Source: an uncultured Clostridium sp. (lineage in GTDB: Bacteria; Bacillota; Clostridia; Lachnospirales; Lachnospiraceae). Taken from it: a stretch of 32,847 nt of DNA. Of the stretch, positions 24,711-32,810 are shown in pieces. The DNA lies in NCBI GenBank assembly GCA_900544905.1, contig UQXF01000024.1:1-32847 (forward strand), given 5' to 3'. Within the stretch, counting starts at the first letter, position 1, and each line of letters opens with the position of its first letter. The position numbers were made by a program, and so were the translations under genes. The notes under the pieces were generated by a model. It saw only the letters and a program-made list of their open reading frames with translations, had not been told where the DNA came from and did no database searches.

Positions 24711-24747
24711 AAGAAAAAGAGCTGCGCAGATGGCAGCTCTTTTTCTT
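24711..24747. terminator. Bidirectional terminator between the unknown gene and rnpB
   Basis: AAGAAAAAGAGCTGC (24711-24725) pairs perfectly with GCAGCTCTTTTTCTT (24733-24747) around a 7-base loop. T-rich tails occur on both strands, so it ends the + gene at 23985 and the minus-strand rnpB. Confidence 0.85.
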
Positions 24748-24753
24748 TTAAAT

Positions 24754-25097
24754 GACTCAGCCGATAAGCCGGGTTATGTCGTTGAATGATCATCTATCTA
24801 GACCTGCTGTTACCAGCAGGTTCAAGCGACCTACCCGAGAACGTGACGGGCAGCCACATTGTTCTCTGTTCGGTCTTGCTTCGGGTGGGGTTTACAGAGC
24901 CTGTCCTGTTACCAGAACAGCGGTGAGCTCTTACCTCGCCTTTCCACCCTTACCAGAATCATCTGGCGGTATATTTCTGTTGCACTAGCCTGGGAGTCGC
25001 CTCCACCGGACGTTATCCGGCACCCTGCCCTGTGAAGCCCGGACTTTCCTCACCTGTCACCTTTCGGAAAGACAGCCGCGATCATTTGTCTGAGTCG
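24754..25097 (-). ncRNA. rnpB: RNase P RNA, class A type
   Basis: This is the catalytic RNA that trims tRNA 5' leaders. On the minus strand it carries the universal 5' block GAGGAAAGTCCGGGC (25037-25051), the ACAGAAA core (near 24975-24985) and the 3' core GACATAACCCGGCTTATCGG (near 24761-24781). The P1 helix is closed by GACTCAG (25090-25096) with CTGAGTC (24754-24760), setting both ends. A promoter TTGACG-17-TAAAAT (25104-25132) predicts a start at 25097-25098, exactly at P1. The 5' end overlaps the last codons of the AP2-type gene on the same strand. A strong terminator follows. About 344 nt. Confidence 0.95.
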
Positions 25098-25903
25098 GAC
25101 TTGATTTTAGCACGGGAGTCATAATTCGTCAACTTTTCAGAGATTTTAATTTTCTGGTATGTGCTGCGGTAGTCCTCTGCTGTGTAGGAATTGATATAAT
25201 TTTTCACATATTTTTTCTGGATTCCCTGGGCTGCAAGAGTGTCCACTGCCTTGTTGTAGGCGATTGCGGCAGTGATTTTGTCAGCATAACGCCCTACGAG
25301 AACATTTCCTCTTATATGTATGACGCACTCATAAAATACCTGACTGTCCTGGCATTTCTGCGTCACTCCCATATATTCGTTGATTACCTTTATATTTTCA
25401 TAGCGGAAATCATATTCATTCCGGTTGACAAAAATATAGTCTGTTCCTTTTTTGGCATAGCTTTTAATTCCATACCGGGAAAGAATGCTGTACTGGCTGC
25501 CGTAATCACAGATAAAGTAATAGCCGCCCCGGATTTGAAGCTTATGGTTTGCATAAAAGAACAAATCCTCCCGGTCAAAAATCAGATACCGCTCCGGTGA
25601 AAGATAATAATAGAAGAAGCCGCTCTGAAGATAAATAGGTGTTTTAAAGTATATGCCGCTGTTCCGGTAATTGAGAAGAATAACAAATTTCGTAAATTCC
25701 AGGGCAAAGTCAGGGGTATAGTCTTCGAGCCGGTATTTGTTTTCCCGCAGGATGGCAACTGCCTCACGGTAGGCTTTCCCGGCGGCTTCCTCTGTGGAAA
25801 AGCTCCCTAAGCTGATGTGCTTTGCCTTAATTGTAATAGAAGAACGGTAATAAATGGTTCCGTCCTTTCTGGTTGATTTTGTAACGCCTGGTAACTGCCC
25901 CAT
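25082..25903 (-). CDS. AP2-type DNA-binding protein with degenerate HNH region
   Basis: This 273-residue protein has two AP2/ERF-like repeats. The first (about 6-52) reads GVTKSTRKDGTIYYRSSITI...HISLGSFSTEEAAGKAY; the second (about 178-225) reads GVTQKCQDSQVFYECVIHI...GRYADKITAAIAYNKAV. Between them, residues about 125-173 follow the layout of AP2-linked HNH endonucleases, but the DHxxG...LDNRxxNL core is DYIFVNRNEYDFRYENIKV with Tyr156 in place of the key His, so nuclease activity is doubtful. It may be a domesticated DNA-binding factor. The start ATG 25903 follows AGGAG. Its last 15 bases overlap rnpB, and the rnpB promoter lies within its final ~50 bases. Confidence 0.72.
   Translation of the reverse strand: MGQLPGVTKSTRKDGTIYYRSSITIKAKHISLGSFSTEEAAGKAYREAVAILRENKYRLEDYTPDFALEFTKFVILLNYRNSGIYFKTPIYLQSGFFYYYLSPERYLIFDREDLFFYANHKLQIRGGYYFICDYGSQYSILSRYGIKSYAKKGTDYIFVNRNEYDFRYENIKVINEYMGVTQKCQDSQVFYECVIHIRGNVLVGRYADKITAAIAYNKAVDTLAAQGIQKKYVKNYINSYTAEDYRSTYQKIKISEKLTNYDSRAKIKSDSDK
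25104..25132 (-). promoter_or_regulatory. rnpB promoter inside the AP2-type coding sequence
   Basis: Minus strand: -35 TTGACG (25127-25132), 17 bases, -10 TAAAAT (25104-25109). It is wholly inside the 3' end of the upstream CDS and correctly placed for the P1 helix of RNase P RNA. Confidence 0.7.
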
Positions 25904-26076
25904 AGCATCTCCTTTTATAAATGTATAATTATGCTATTATATTAAACGGAAGCGGGAAAAAATGCAAATGGATTGTTGCAGAGGGGTATTATAAAAAGCT
26001 TGACCTTTAGTGGAGGAAAATTTATAATAAAAAATACATATGTCTATATGAATTAGTTAGAGAAGGCGATTTGGGG

Positions 26077-26937
26077 ATGAAGAAAAAGATTCGTATTTCA
26101 ACCATTATAGGTGTTTTAATACTACTTCTTTTTGCAGCTGGGATTATAGTGTTTGGTTACAGGGTAGTCGTGACCTCCGGCGAGCTTCCGGGTAAATTGG
26201 GCAGTATCTCTGTGTCTGCCGAGAATTTGCAGTATTTGGCTCCGGTCATGGGTAAGGTCCAGAAGGTGGATTATGACACCATGAAATATGGTTATATGGA
26301 TAGTATGATACTGGCAAAGATGGATGCGCTGGACCAGCGTTATGAATCAGAGAGAATGGAAGAGATTCGTGCCATTAATAATTTGACAGCCATGAGCCAG
26401 CGGACTGCGGATAAGCTTGCCTACGAGCAGGCGAAAGCAGAGCAGGAGGAGGCGGAGAGGCTGGCACAGCTGGCGGCAGAAGCGGCGGAGAATGCAAGAC
26501 AGGCAAAAATACGCGCCCTTGCAGAGAGTATAAGGAATAAGGAAGAGGGTGTTACCACAGGGGACAGCGGGGATACCGGGTCCGGTTCTACAGCCTCTAA
26601 GGGAGGAAGGAAGGGAGACCCTGTGTATGCAACCAGCCATGGCAAGAGTCTCGGGAAATTTGTGATTACGGCGTATTGTACCTGCCGTATCTGCTGTGGT
26701 GTTTATTCTGGCGGCAACCGTACAGCCAGTGGAACGGTTCCCACTACAAACCGTACCATTGCAGTGGACACCAGTGTGATTCCCTTTGGAACAAGGGTAG
26801 TCATCAACGGACAGGTATATGTGGCAGAGGACCGGGGAGGCGCCATTAAGGGAAAGCGTATTGATATGTTTTTCTATACCCATAAGGAAGCACTGCGGTG
26901 GGGAAGGCGGACCATGGAGGTATATCTGGCAGAGTAG
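26077..26937 (+). CDS. Membrane-anchored 3D-domain cell-wall protein
   Basis: This 286-residue protein has an N-terminal membrane anchor (about 6-31, IGVLILLLFAAGIIVFGY), a periplasm-side helical coiled-coil rich in Ala/Glu/Gln (about 90-155), a Gly/Ser/Thr linker (about 160-185) and a C-terminal 3D double-psi beta-barrel domain (about 195-285). The 3D signature is seen as ITAYCTC...ASGTVPTTNRTIAVD, VIPFGTRVVI, and VAEDRGGAIKGKRIDMFF with the conserved acidic residues. Such domains act as, or with, lytic transglycosylases and resuscitation-type wall hydrolases. Two starts are possible: TTG 26071 (GAAGG 4 bases away) and ATG 26077 (10 bases away); I use the ATG. Confidence 0.85.
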   Translation: MKKKIRISTIIGVLILLLFAAGIIVFGYRVVVTSGELPGKLGSISVSAENLQYLAPVMGKVQKVDYDTMKYGYMDSMILAKMDALDQRYESERMEEIRAINNLTAMSQRTADKLAYEQAKAEQEEAERLAQLAAEAAENARQAKIRALAESIRNKEEGVTTGDSGDTGSGSTASKGGRKGDPVYATSHGKSLGKFVITAYCTCRICCGVYSGGNRTASGTVPTTNRTIAVDTSVIPFGTRVVINGQVYVAEDRGGAIKGKRIDMFFYTHKEALRWGRRTMEVYLAE

Positions 26938-27056
26938 ACGGTGGAAAATACTTGCGTAAATTTATCATCTGTGGTAAAGATATAATGTAAATTATATGGA
27001 AAGAAGCAGATTTCTGCTTGTTATATAGAAACATTTTAAGAAAAGAGGACAAAAGA

Positions 27057-28544
27057 ATGGCAGTCACCTACAAAAGTACACGTAACAGCAATGAAACAGC
27101 AACTGCATCCCAGGCAATTTTAAAAGGGTTGGCAGAAAATGGTGGATTATTTGTACCAGACCATATTCCGGCATTGGATGTGGATTTCAACGATTTGGCA
27201 AAGATGAATTATCAGGAGGTAGCATATGAGGTTATGAGCCGTATGCTGACTGATTTTACGGAAGAGGAATTAAAGTACTGTATTAACAGTGCATATGATA
27301 AGAAGTTTGATACAGAGGTTATAGCACCCCTTGTTAAAAAGGCCGGGGCACATTATCTGGAGCTGTTTCACGGTTCCACAATTGCATTTAAGGATATGGC
27401 GCTTTCGATTCTGCCTTATCTTCTTGTAACCTCTGCAAAGAAGAACCATATAAAAAATGATATCGTTATTTTAACAGCCACCTCCGGAGATACAGGAAAA
27501 GCTGCACTTGCCGGCTTTGCAGATGTTCCGGGAACTAAGATTATTGTATTTTATCCGAAAAACGGCGTCAGCCCGATTCAGGAAAAACAGATGGTGACAC
27601 AGCGGGGGGATAACACATCAGTTGTTGGTATTATCGGTAATTTTGATGATGCCCAGACCGGTGTCAAAAATATGTTTAACGATAAGGAGCTTGCACGGGT
27701 TATGGATGACAGGGGTTATCAGTTCTCTTCTGCAAACTCCATTAACATTGGACGTCTGGTTCCCCAGATGGTCTATTATGTATATGCATACACCCGTATG
27801 ATAGCCAATGGAGAGATTAAAGCCGGCGATAAAATTAATGTGGTGGTTCCAACCGGTAATTTTGGTAATATTCTGGCAGCTTACTATGCAAAGGAAATGG
27901 GACTTCCGATTGCAAAGTTTATTTGTGCCTCCAATGATAACAAGGTATTGTATGATTTCTTTGAGACAGGAGTATACGATAAGAACAGGGAATTTATTCT
28001 CACCACCTCCCCGTCTATGGACATTCTGATTTCAAGCAATTTAGAGAGATTGATTTACCGTATTGCGGGAGATGATTCCGCTAAAAACAGTGAGTTAATG
28101 AATGCCCTGACATCAGAGGGAAAATATGAGATTACAGAGGAGATGAAGAGCAGGCTGTCAGAGTTTTACGGTAATTATGCAAATGAGAAAGAGACAGCGG
28201 AGACCATTAAGAAGATATATGAATCGGATAACTATATCATGGATACCCATACTGCGGTAGCGGCTGCGGTGTATGACAAGTATCTGGCAGCCACCGGCGA
28301 CAGGACACCTACAGTAATTGCCTCAACTGCAAGTCCGTACAAATTTACCAGAAGCGTCATGGAGGCGATTGATGAAACATATGCTTCCCAGTCTGATTTT
28401 GAGCTGGTGGATGAGCTGAACAAGCTGTCAGGAGTGAAGATACCACAGGCAATCGAGGACATCAGAAGTGCGGCAGTGCTGCATGACACAGTTTGCGATA
28501 AAAGCGAGATGGAAGCCACAGTCCGTAACATTCTGGGCTTGTAG
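27057..28544 (+). CDS. thrC: Threonine synthase
   Basis: This 495-residue PLP enzyme converts O-phosphohomoserine to threonine. The N-terminal TRNSNETATASQAILKGLAENGGLFVP is typical of the class I-like bacterial form. The PLP lysine is K112 in HGSTIAFKDMALSI, followed by ILTATSGDTGKAALAGF (substrate phosphate binding) and VPTGNFGNILAAYYAKEMGLPI (PLP phosphate loop). AAGAGGA lies about 7 bases before ATG 27057; an earlier in-frame ATG at 27018 lacks a ribosome site. A hairpin (AAGCAGA/TCTGCTT, 27004-27019) lies upstream after a TATAAT. No T-box is seen. No hom or thrB is adjacent. Confidence 0.93.
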   Translation: MAVTYKSTRNSNETATASQAILKGLAENGGLFVPDHIPALDVDFNDLAKMNYQEVAYEVMSRMLTDFTEEELKYCINSAYDKKFDTEVIAPLVKKAGAHYLELFHGSTIAFKDMALSILPYLLVTSAKKNHIKNDIVILTATSGDTGKAALAGFADVPGTKIIVFYPKNGVSPIQEKQMVTQRGDNTSVVGIIGNFDDAQTGVKNMFNDKELARVMDDRGYQFSSANSINIGRLVPQMVYYVYAYTRMIANGEIKAGDKINVVVPTGNFGNILAAYYAKEMGLPIAKFICASNDNKVLYDFFETGVYDKNREFILTTSPSMDILISSNLERLIYRIAGDDSAKNSELMNALTSEGKYEITEEMKSRLSEFYGNYANEKETAETIKKIYESDNYIMDTHTAVAAAVYDKYLAATGDRTPTVIASTASPYKFTRSVMEAIDETYASQSDFELVDELNKLSGVKIPQAIEDIRSAAVLHDTVCDKSEMEATVRNILGL

Positions 28545-28563
28545 GATTCAGAAATTGAAAAAC

Positions 28564-28606
28564 AGACAGTTCATTAGTACCATCCTGTCTTAAAATAAAA
28601 CTAGGG
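28564..28606 (+). promoter_or_regulatory. PreQ1-I riboswitch aptamer
   Basis: P1 is AGACAG (28564-28569) with CTGTCT (28585-28590), a perfect 6-bp stem. The loop begins TTC and ends TACCATC, and TAGT in it (28575-28578) pairs with ACTA (28600-28603) in the tail, forming the H-type pseudoknot. The tail TAAAATAAAACTAGGG matches the A-rich tail and CUARGG end of the family. Position directly before queD supports the call. The hairpin at 28636 may be its expression platform. Confidence 0.85.
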
Positions 28607-28635
28607 CTGAACAGAACATGATGATTGGAATTGTG

Positions 28636-28674
28636 ACACCTGTATTCAGACTTAGTCTGTATACAGGTGTTTTT
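28636..28674 (+). terminator. Terminator hairpin between the preQ1 aptamer and queD
   Basis: ACACCTGTAT (28636-28645) pairs with ATACAGGTGT (28661-28670), capped by CAGAC/GTCTG, followed by five T. It lies 30 bases after the aptamer and before queD, so it can act as the regulated terminator of the riboswitch as well as ending thrC transcription. Confidence 0.8.
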
Positions 28675-28721
28675 GACTTTGTATAAAACAGCTATAATCA
28701 TAAGAAGGAGATGAGAAGGTT

Positions 28722-29141
28722 ATGTATACATTACAAACCAGCGCCAGCTTTGACAGCGCACATTTTTTAAAGGGCTATGAGGGCAAATGCAGTAATATCC
28801 ACGGACACCGCTGGACGGTTGAGGTGACGGTGGCATCAGAGGAGGTAGAACAGGAAGGACAGATTTGCGGAATGGTGGTAGATTTCAGAACGCTTAAGGA
28901 GGAATTGAACCAGCTGGCAGACGAGCTTGACCACAGCCTGATAATTGAGGAGGGAAGCCTTAAGGAAAAGACGAAGGAGGCTCTGCTTGAAGAACAGTTC
29001 CGCATTGTGGAGCTTCCCTTCCGGCCGACAGCAGAAAATCTGGCGGAGTATTTCTTCAATGAGATGGAGAAAAAAGAATATCAGGTAGTATTGGTTAAGG
29101 TATATGAGACACCGAATAACTGTGCAGGGTATAGCAGATGA
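28722..29141 (+). CDS. queD: 6-carboxytetrahydropterin synthase QueD
   Basis: This 139-residue tunnelling-fold enzyme converts 7,8-dihydroneopterin triphosphate to 6-carboxytetrahydropterin, step two of queuosine precursor synthesis. Zinc ligands are H14 (SAHFL) and H27/H29 (NIHGHRW); the catalytic Cys is C23 (GKCSNIHGH). The GMVVDFRTLK and ELDHSLI blocks are family hallmarks, as is the C-terminal YETPNNCAGYSR region. An AAGGAG-rich leader (28703-28718) precedes ATG 28722. Its stop TGA overlaps the queE start (ATGA), so the two are translationally coupled. It lies downstream of a preQ1 riboswitch. Confidence 0.93.
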   Translation: MYTLQTSASFDSAHFLKGYEGKCSNIHGHRWTVEVTVASEEVEQEGQICGMVVDFRTLKEELNQLADELDHSLIIEEGSLKEKTKEALLEEQFRIVELPFRPTAENLAEYFFNEMEKKEYQVVLVKVYETPNNCAGYSR

Positions 29142-29833
29142 AGGATGTGAAACAGTTCCGTGTTGTAGAGCATTTTACCAGTATTAACGGCGAGGGCAGG
29201 CGTGCCGGACAATTGGCAGTGTTTATACGCTTTGCCGGCTGCAACTTAAACTGTGAATACTGTGATACGAAATGGGCAAACCAGCCGGGAGTTTCCTGTG
29301 AGCTCTACACAAAAGAGGAAATCTACAAGATGATAAAAGAAACCGGTGTAAGGAATGTAACACTGACCGGCGGGGAGCCCTTGCTGCAAAATGGCATGAA
29401 AGAGCTTTTGACACTGCTCCGGCGGGACGAAGGTCTCCGGGTTGAGATTGAGACCAATGGAAGTGTGGATATAAGCCGCTTTTTTGAGGAAAGCCCGGAA
29501 ATATCAGGGGACAATGTCTCATTTACACTGGATTATAAGACCGCAGCCAGTGGCATGGAAGACCGGATGTATCTGGAAAATTACCGGAATGTAAGGGCTT
29601 TTGACACGGTAAAATTTGTAGTCGGAAGCCGGGCGGATTTATTAAAAGCAAAACAGGTTATTGAAACCTGCCAGCTGGTGGAGAAGGGCTGCGGCATTTA
29701 TTTAAGCCCCTGCTTTGGCAGGATAGAACCGGCACAAATGGTTGATTTTTTAATAGAAGAGAAGATGAATGATGTGAATATCCAGCTACAGCTTCACAAA
29801 TTTATCTGGGACCCGCATAAACGGGGCGTATAG
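29138..29833 (+). CDS. queE: 7-carboxy-7-deazaguanine synthase QueE
   Basis: This 231-residue radical-SAM enzyme rearranges 6-carboxytetrahydropterin to 7-carboxy-7-deazaguanine. The [4Fe-4S]-binding cysteines are C35, C39 and C42 in GCNLNCEYCDTKWA, the standard CxxxCxxC. SINGEGRRAGQLAVFIRFAG and NVTLTGGEPLLQ are typical of QueE, and the small size fits. The start ATG 29138 overlaps the last four bases of queD. The next gene, folE, begins 55 bases after its stop. Confidence 0.93.
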   Translation: MKDVKQFRVVEHFTSINGEGRRAGQLAVFIRFAGCNLNCEYCDTKWANQPGVSCELYTKEEIYKMIKETGVRNVTLTGGEPLLQNGMKELLTLLRRDEGLRVEIETNGSVDISRFFEESPEISGDNVSFTLDYKTAASGMEDRMYLENYRNVRAFDTVKFVVGSRADLLKAKQVIETCQLVEKGCGIYLSPCFGRIEPAQMVDFLIEEKMNDVNIQLQLHKFIWDPHKRGV

Positions 29834-29888
29834 AATTTGCAGAGCCTGATGAAATGGCGGCTGGCATAACAGCAGATTGGAGGATAAT

Positions 29889-30467
29889 ATGGCAATAGAC
29901 CAGGAAGCAATAAAAGAGCATATCAGAGGGATTCTGGCGGCACTGGGGGATGACCCGGACCGGGAAGGCTTGAAGGATACACCGGACCGGGTGGCGAGAA
30001 TGTATGCAGAAGTGTTTGAGGGAATGAATTATACCAATGATGAGATTGCAGAAATGTATTCTAAGAGCTTTGAAGTGCCGGAGGGCAGCGGGGAAGACAT
30101 GGTGGTGGTGAAGGATATCGAGGTTTTCAGTTATTGTGAGCACCATCTTGCACTGATGTACGACATGAAGGTGACGGTGGCATATATTCCCAATGGAAAG
30201 GTGATTGGACTGAGTAAGATTGCCAGGATTGCGGATATGGTGGCAAAACGGCTGCAGCTGCAGGAACGGATTGGAGCGGATATAGCGGAGGTTATCAGCA
30301 AGGCAACAGGAGCTTTAGATGTGGCGGTTTATATTGAGGGGAATCACAGCTGTATGACTGCCCGGGGAATCCGGAAGCCTTCAGCCAAGACTGTGACAAC
30401 CACTTTCCGGGGAAGATTTGAGAAGGAGACGGAGCTGCAGAACAAGCTGCTTCTGATGATAAAATAG
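29889..30467 (+). CDS. folE: GTP cyclohydrolase I
   Basis: This 192-residue FolE converts GTP to 7,8-dihydroneopterin triphosphate, the shared first step of folate and queuosine synthesis; the operon position argues for a queuosine role here. Zinc ligands include C83 and H86 in SYCEHHLALMYD, and a later Cys in GNHSCMTARGIRKPSAKTVT. Also visible are EGLKDTPDRVARMY and VIGLSKIARIADMVAKRLQLQERI. GGAGGA lies just before ATG 29889; a start 12 bases earlier overlaps that site. It is 38 bases from queC, and all four queuosine genes run the same way. Confidence 0.93.
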   Translation: MAIDQEAIKEHIRGILAALGDDPDREGLKDTPDRVARMYAEVFEGMNYTNDEIAEMYSKSFEVPEGSGEDMVVVKDIEVFSYCEHHLALMYDMKVTVAYIPNGKVIGLSKIARIADMVAKRLQLQERIGADIAEVISKATGALDVAVYIEGNHSCMTARGIRKPSAKTVTTTFRGRFEKETELQNKLLLMIK

Positions 30468-30505
30468 AATTGAAAATATAATAAATTGGAAAAGGAGAAC
30501 AGATT

Positions 30506-31177
30506 ATGAATATGAATACACGGAATAAGGATGCGGCAGTTGTTATTTTCAGTGGAGGACAGGACAGTACCACCTGCCTGCTCTGGGCGCTAAAACGATA
30601 CAGGGAAGTGGTTGCGGTATCCTTTGATTACGGACAAAAGCATAAGGCGGAGCTTGAATGTGCAAAGGAGATTACAGACGAGTTAGGCGTGGAATGGCAT
30701 GTCATGGACATGGGGCTTTTAAACCAGTTAGCACCAAATTCACTGACCCGGCAGGATATTACAGTAGATGAGAATGCCCCGGAGGAGGGAACTCCTAACA
30801 GCGTAGTAGATGGAAGAAATATGCTGTTTCTTACCTTTGCTGCGGTATTTGCAAAACAGAGGGGAATAACGGATTTGATAACCGGAGTGTCCCAGAGTGA
30901 TTTCTCAGGATATCCGGACTGCAGGGATATTTTTATAAAATCCCTTAACACAACCTTAAATCTTGCCATGGAGTATACATTTTGTATTGAAACGCCTCTG
31001 ATGTGGATTGACAAAGCAGATACATGGAAGCTGGCAGATGATTTGGGAGGGTTAGAGCTTGTGCACGACAAGACCCTGACCTGCTATAATGGTATTAAGG
31101 GAGACGGCTGTGGCAATTGTCCAAGCTGTAAGCTGAGACGAAAAGGATATGAGGAATTTTTAAAAAAATATAAATAG
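30506..31177 (+). CDS. queC: 7-cyano-7-deazaguanine synthase QueC
   Basis: This 223-residue ATP-dependent enzyme converts 7-carboxy-7-deazaguanine and ammonia to preQ0. The PP-loop is FSGGQDSTTCL (S16-S21). VSFDYGQKHKAEL, RNMLFLTFAAVFA and GVSQSDFSGYPDCR are QueC hallmarks. The C-terminal zinc site CGNCPSCKLRRKGYEEF has the expected cysteines. AAAAGGAG lies about 8 bases before ATG 30506. It completes the GTP-to-preQ0 set with folE, queD and queE. QueF, Tgt and QueA are not in this window. Confidence 0.94.
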   Translation: MNMNTRNKDAAVVIFSGGQDSTTCLLWALKRYREVVAVSFDYGQKHKAELECAKEITDELGVEWHVMDMGLLNQLAPNSLTRQDITVDENAPEEGTPNSVVDGRNMLFLTFAAVFAKQRGITDLITGVSQSDFSGYPDCRDIFIKSLNTTLNLAMEYTFCIETPLMWIDKADTWKLADDLGGLELVHDKTLTCYNGIKGDGCGNCPSCKLRRKGYEEFLKKYK

Positions 31178-31185
31178 ATGGAATG

Positions 31186-31220
31186 ACCTCCTTTAGAAAT
31201 ACAGTATAAAGGGGGTTGTT
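31186..31220 (+). terminator. Probable terminator after queC
   Basis: ACCTCCTTTA (31186-31195) pairs with TAAAGGGGGT (31207-31216), 10 bp with one wobble, followed by a short T-rich tail. Confidence 0.5.
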
Positions 31221-31240
31221 TCTATGTTATGATAATTTCC

Positions 31241-31270
31241 TTGCCAAATTTTAGGGTCTTGGAGTATAAT
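31241..31270 (+). promoter_or_regulatory. SigA-type promoter of the lipid-kinase/glmM pair
   Basis: TTGCCA (31241-31246), 18 bases, TATAAT (31265-31270), about 100 bases before ATG 31371. Confidence 0.55.
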
Positions 31271-31370
31271 ATATCAATATATGTCTATTGGGTAGTTTCA
31301 TATTTGAAGGAAGCTATAAAAATGATAAGCTTGTTTTTTGAAATAATATGCCGGGAGGTCGCGTATATTT

Positions 31371-32255
31371 ATGAAGAACCTGTTATTTATTTTAAATCCA
31401 TCTGCTGGAAGAAAGCATATTAAAGGTAAATTATTTGATATTGTGGATTTGTTTGTAAAAGCAGATTACAATGTCAGGGTTTATCCCACCCAGGCAAAGG
31501 AGGATGCAGTCCGCATAGTGTCGGAGGAGGGCTGGCTTTATGATGTTATTGTATGTGCAGGAGGAGACGGCACATTAGATGAGGTGGTAACCGGCTGTAT
31601 GAAGTGTGGCTGTGATACGCCTATTGGCTATATTCCGTGTGGAACCACCAATGATTTTGCCAGAAGTCTTGGAATACCAAAGGACCATATCCGGGCGGCA
31701 AAACGAATTATAAAATATCCGCCTAAGCCGATTGATGTAGGCTCCTTTAACGGAGATTATTTTATTTATGTGGCAGCATTTGGTGCATTTACGGATGTCA
31801 CCTATACCACACCCCAGGAATACAAGAATTATCTGGGGCACGCCGCTTATGTGCTAGAGGGAATTAAGAGTGTACCAAGCTTAACCTCTTATCATTTAAA
31901 GGTAGAATATGATGATAATGTAATTGAGGATGACTTTTTCATTGGAATGATAACAAATTCATTGACAGTGGGTGGATTTCCGAATCCAAACAGTAAAATT
32001 GCGGAATTTGATGATGGGATGTATGAGGCGCTGCTTGTCAAATATCCTACCAATCCGATTGATTTACAGGCAACGGTTACTGCCTATCTGATGGGAGAAT
32101 TTAATCCGGAGTATATGTATCAGTTTAAGGCAAAAAGGATTGTCATTGAGAGCCCGGAGGCGATTACCTGGACGCTGGACGGAGAGTTTGGCGGCAGTGT
32201 GACCTATGCAGAGATTGAAAACCTTCACAATGCAGTGAATATTATAAGAAAATAA
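31371..32255 (+). CDS. Diacylglycerol/lipid kinase family protein (YegS/DgkB-like)
   Basis: This 294-residue soluble or membrane-associated lipid kinase of the DAGK catalytic-domain family may phosphorylate diacylglycerol released during lipoteichoic acid synthesis, as DgkB does; the substrate is not proved. Visible are LFILNPSAGRKHIKGK, the ATP-binding VCAGGDGTLDEVVTG, and YIPCGTTNDFARSLGI, all in family order, plus the late EAITWTLDGEFGG. GGGAGG (31353-31358) is 12 bases before ATG 31371, an unusually wide spacing, but no nearer start exists in frame. glmM starts 12 bases after the stop, so the two form a likely operon. Confidence 0.9.
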   Translation: MKNLLFILNPSAGRKHIKGKLFDIVDLFVKADYNVRVYPTQAKEDAVRIVSEEGWLYDVIVCAGGDGTLDEVVTGCMKCGCDTPIGYIPCGTTNDFARSLGIPKDHIRAAKRIIKYPPKPIDVGSFNGDYFIYVAAFGAFTDVTYTTPQEYKNYLGHAAYVLEGIKSVPSLTSYHLKVEYDDNVIEDDFFIGMITNSLTVGGFPNPNSKIAEFDDGMYEALLVKYPTNPIDLQATVTAYLMGEFNPEYMYQFKAKRIVIESPEAITWTLDGEFGGSVTYAEIENLHNAVNIIRK

Positions 32256-32267
32256 AGGAGAACAGAA

Positions 32268-32810
32268 ATGGGTAAATATTTTGGAACAGATGGCTTTCGC
32301 GGTGAAGCAAATGTCGGACTGACGGTAGAGCATGCGTATAAGGTGGGAAGATATCTGGGTTATTATTATGGCAGAAATCATGAAAACGGAAAGGCGAGCA
32401 TTGTTATCGGGAAGGATACCAGACGCTCCTCTTATATGTTTGAGTATTCTCTGGTTGCAGGACTGACAGCGAGCGGTGCAGATGTATACCTGATGCATGT
32501 CACTCCGACGCCAAGTGTTTCCTATATCGTGCGTCTGGATGAATTTGACTGTGGTATTATGATATCTGCAAGCCACAATCCGTATTATGATAACGGAATT
32601 AAGGTGATTAATGGCCAGGGGTATAAATTAGAGGCTGACGTGGAAGCGGAAATAGAGGCATATATTGACGGAGAGCTTCCGGAGATTCCGTTTGCCAAAC
32701 GGGAACGGATTGGAAAAACTGTGGATTATGCCATGGGACGCAACCGGTATATCGGTTATCTGATGACTCTGGCAACCCGGTCTTATAAAAACAAAAGAGT
32801 AGGTCTGGAC
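32268..32810 (+). CDS. glmM: Phosphoglucosamine mutase GlmM, 5' part only
   Basis: The first 181 residues belong to a protein that is usually about 450 long. GlmM interconverts glucosamine-6- and glucosamine-1-phosphate for UDP-GlcNAc and wall synthesis. The start GKYFGTDGFRGEAN and the phospho-serine loop ISASHNP with S102 (the E. coli GlmM position) identify it. AAAGGAG lies before ATG 32268. True sequence ends at 32810; the apparent last residues LSLIHI and the stop at 32829-32831 are encoded by a sequencing adapter and are not part of the gene. Confidence 0.92.

Noticed and set aside
24752..24988. A 78-codon plus-strand frame in the rnpB region
   Set aside because: It is antisense to a fully conserved RNase P RNA and has no ribosome site.
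26938..27056. T-box or threonine attenuator before thrC
   Set aside because: No AGGGTGG-type T-box sequence or run of Thr codons is visible; there is only a small hairpin at 27004-27019.
28674..28700. TTGACT...TATAAT as a second promoter just before queD
   Set aside because: The spacing is only 14 bases, and the TTGACT is part of the terminator tail.
31229..31423. A 64-codon frame before the lipid-kinase gene
   Set aside because: It overlaps the promoter and the kinase start in another frame, without a ribosome site or family likeness.
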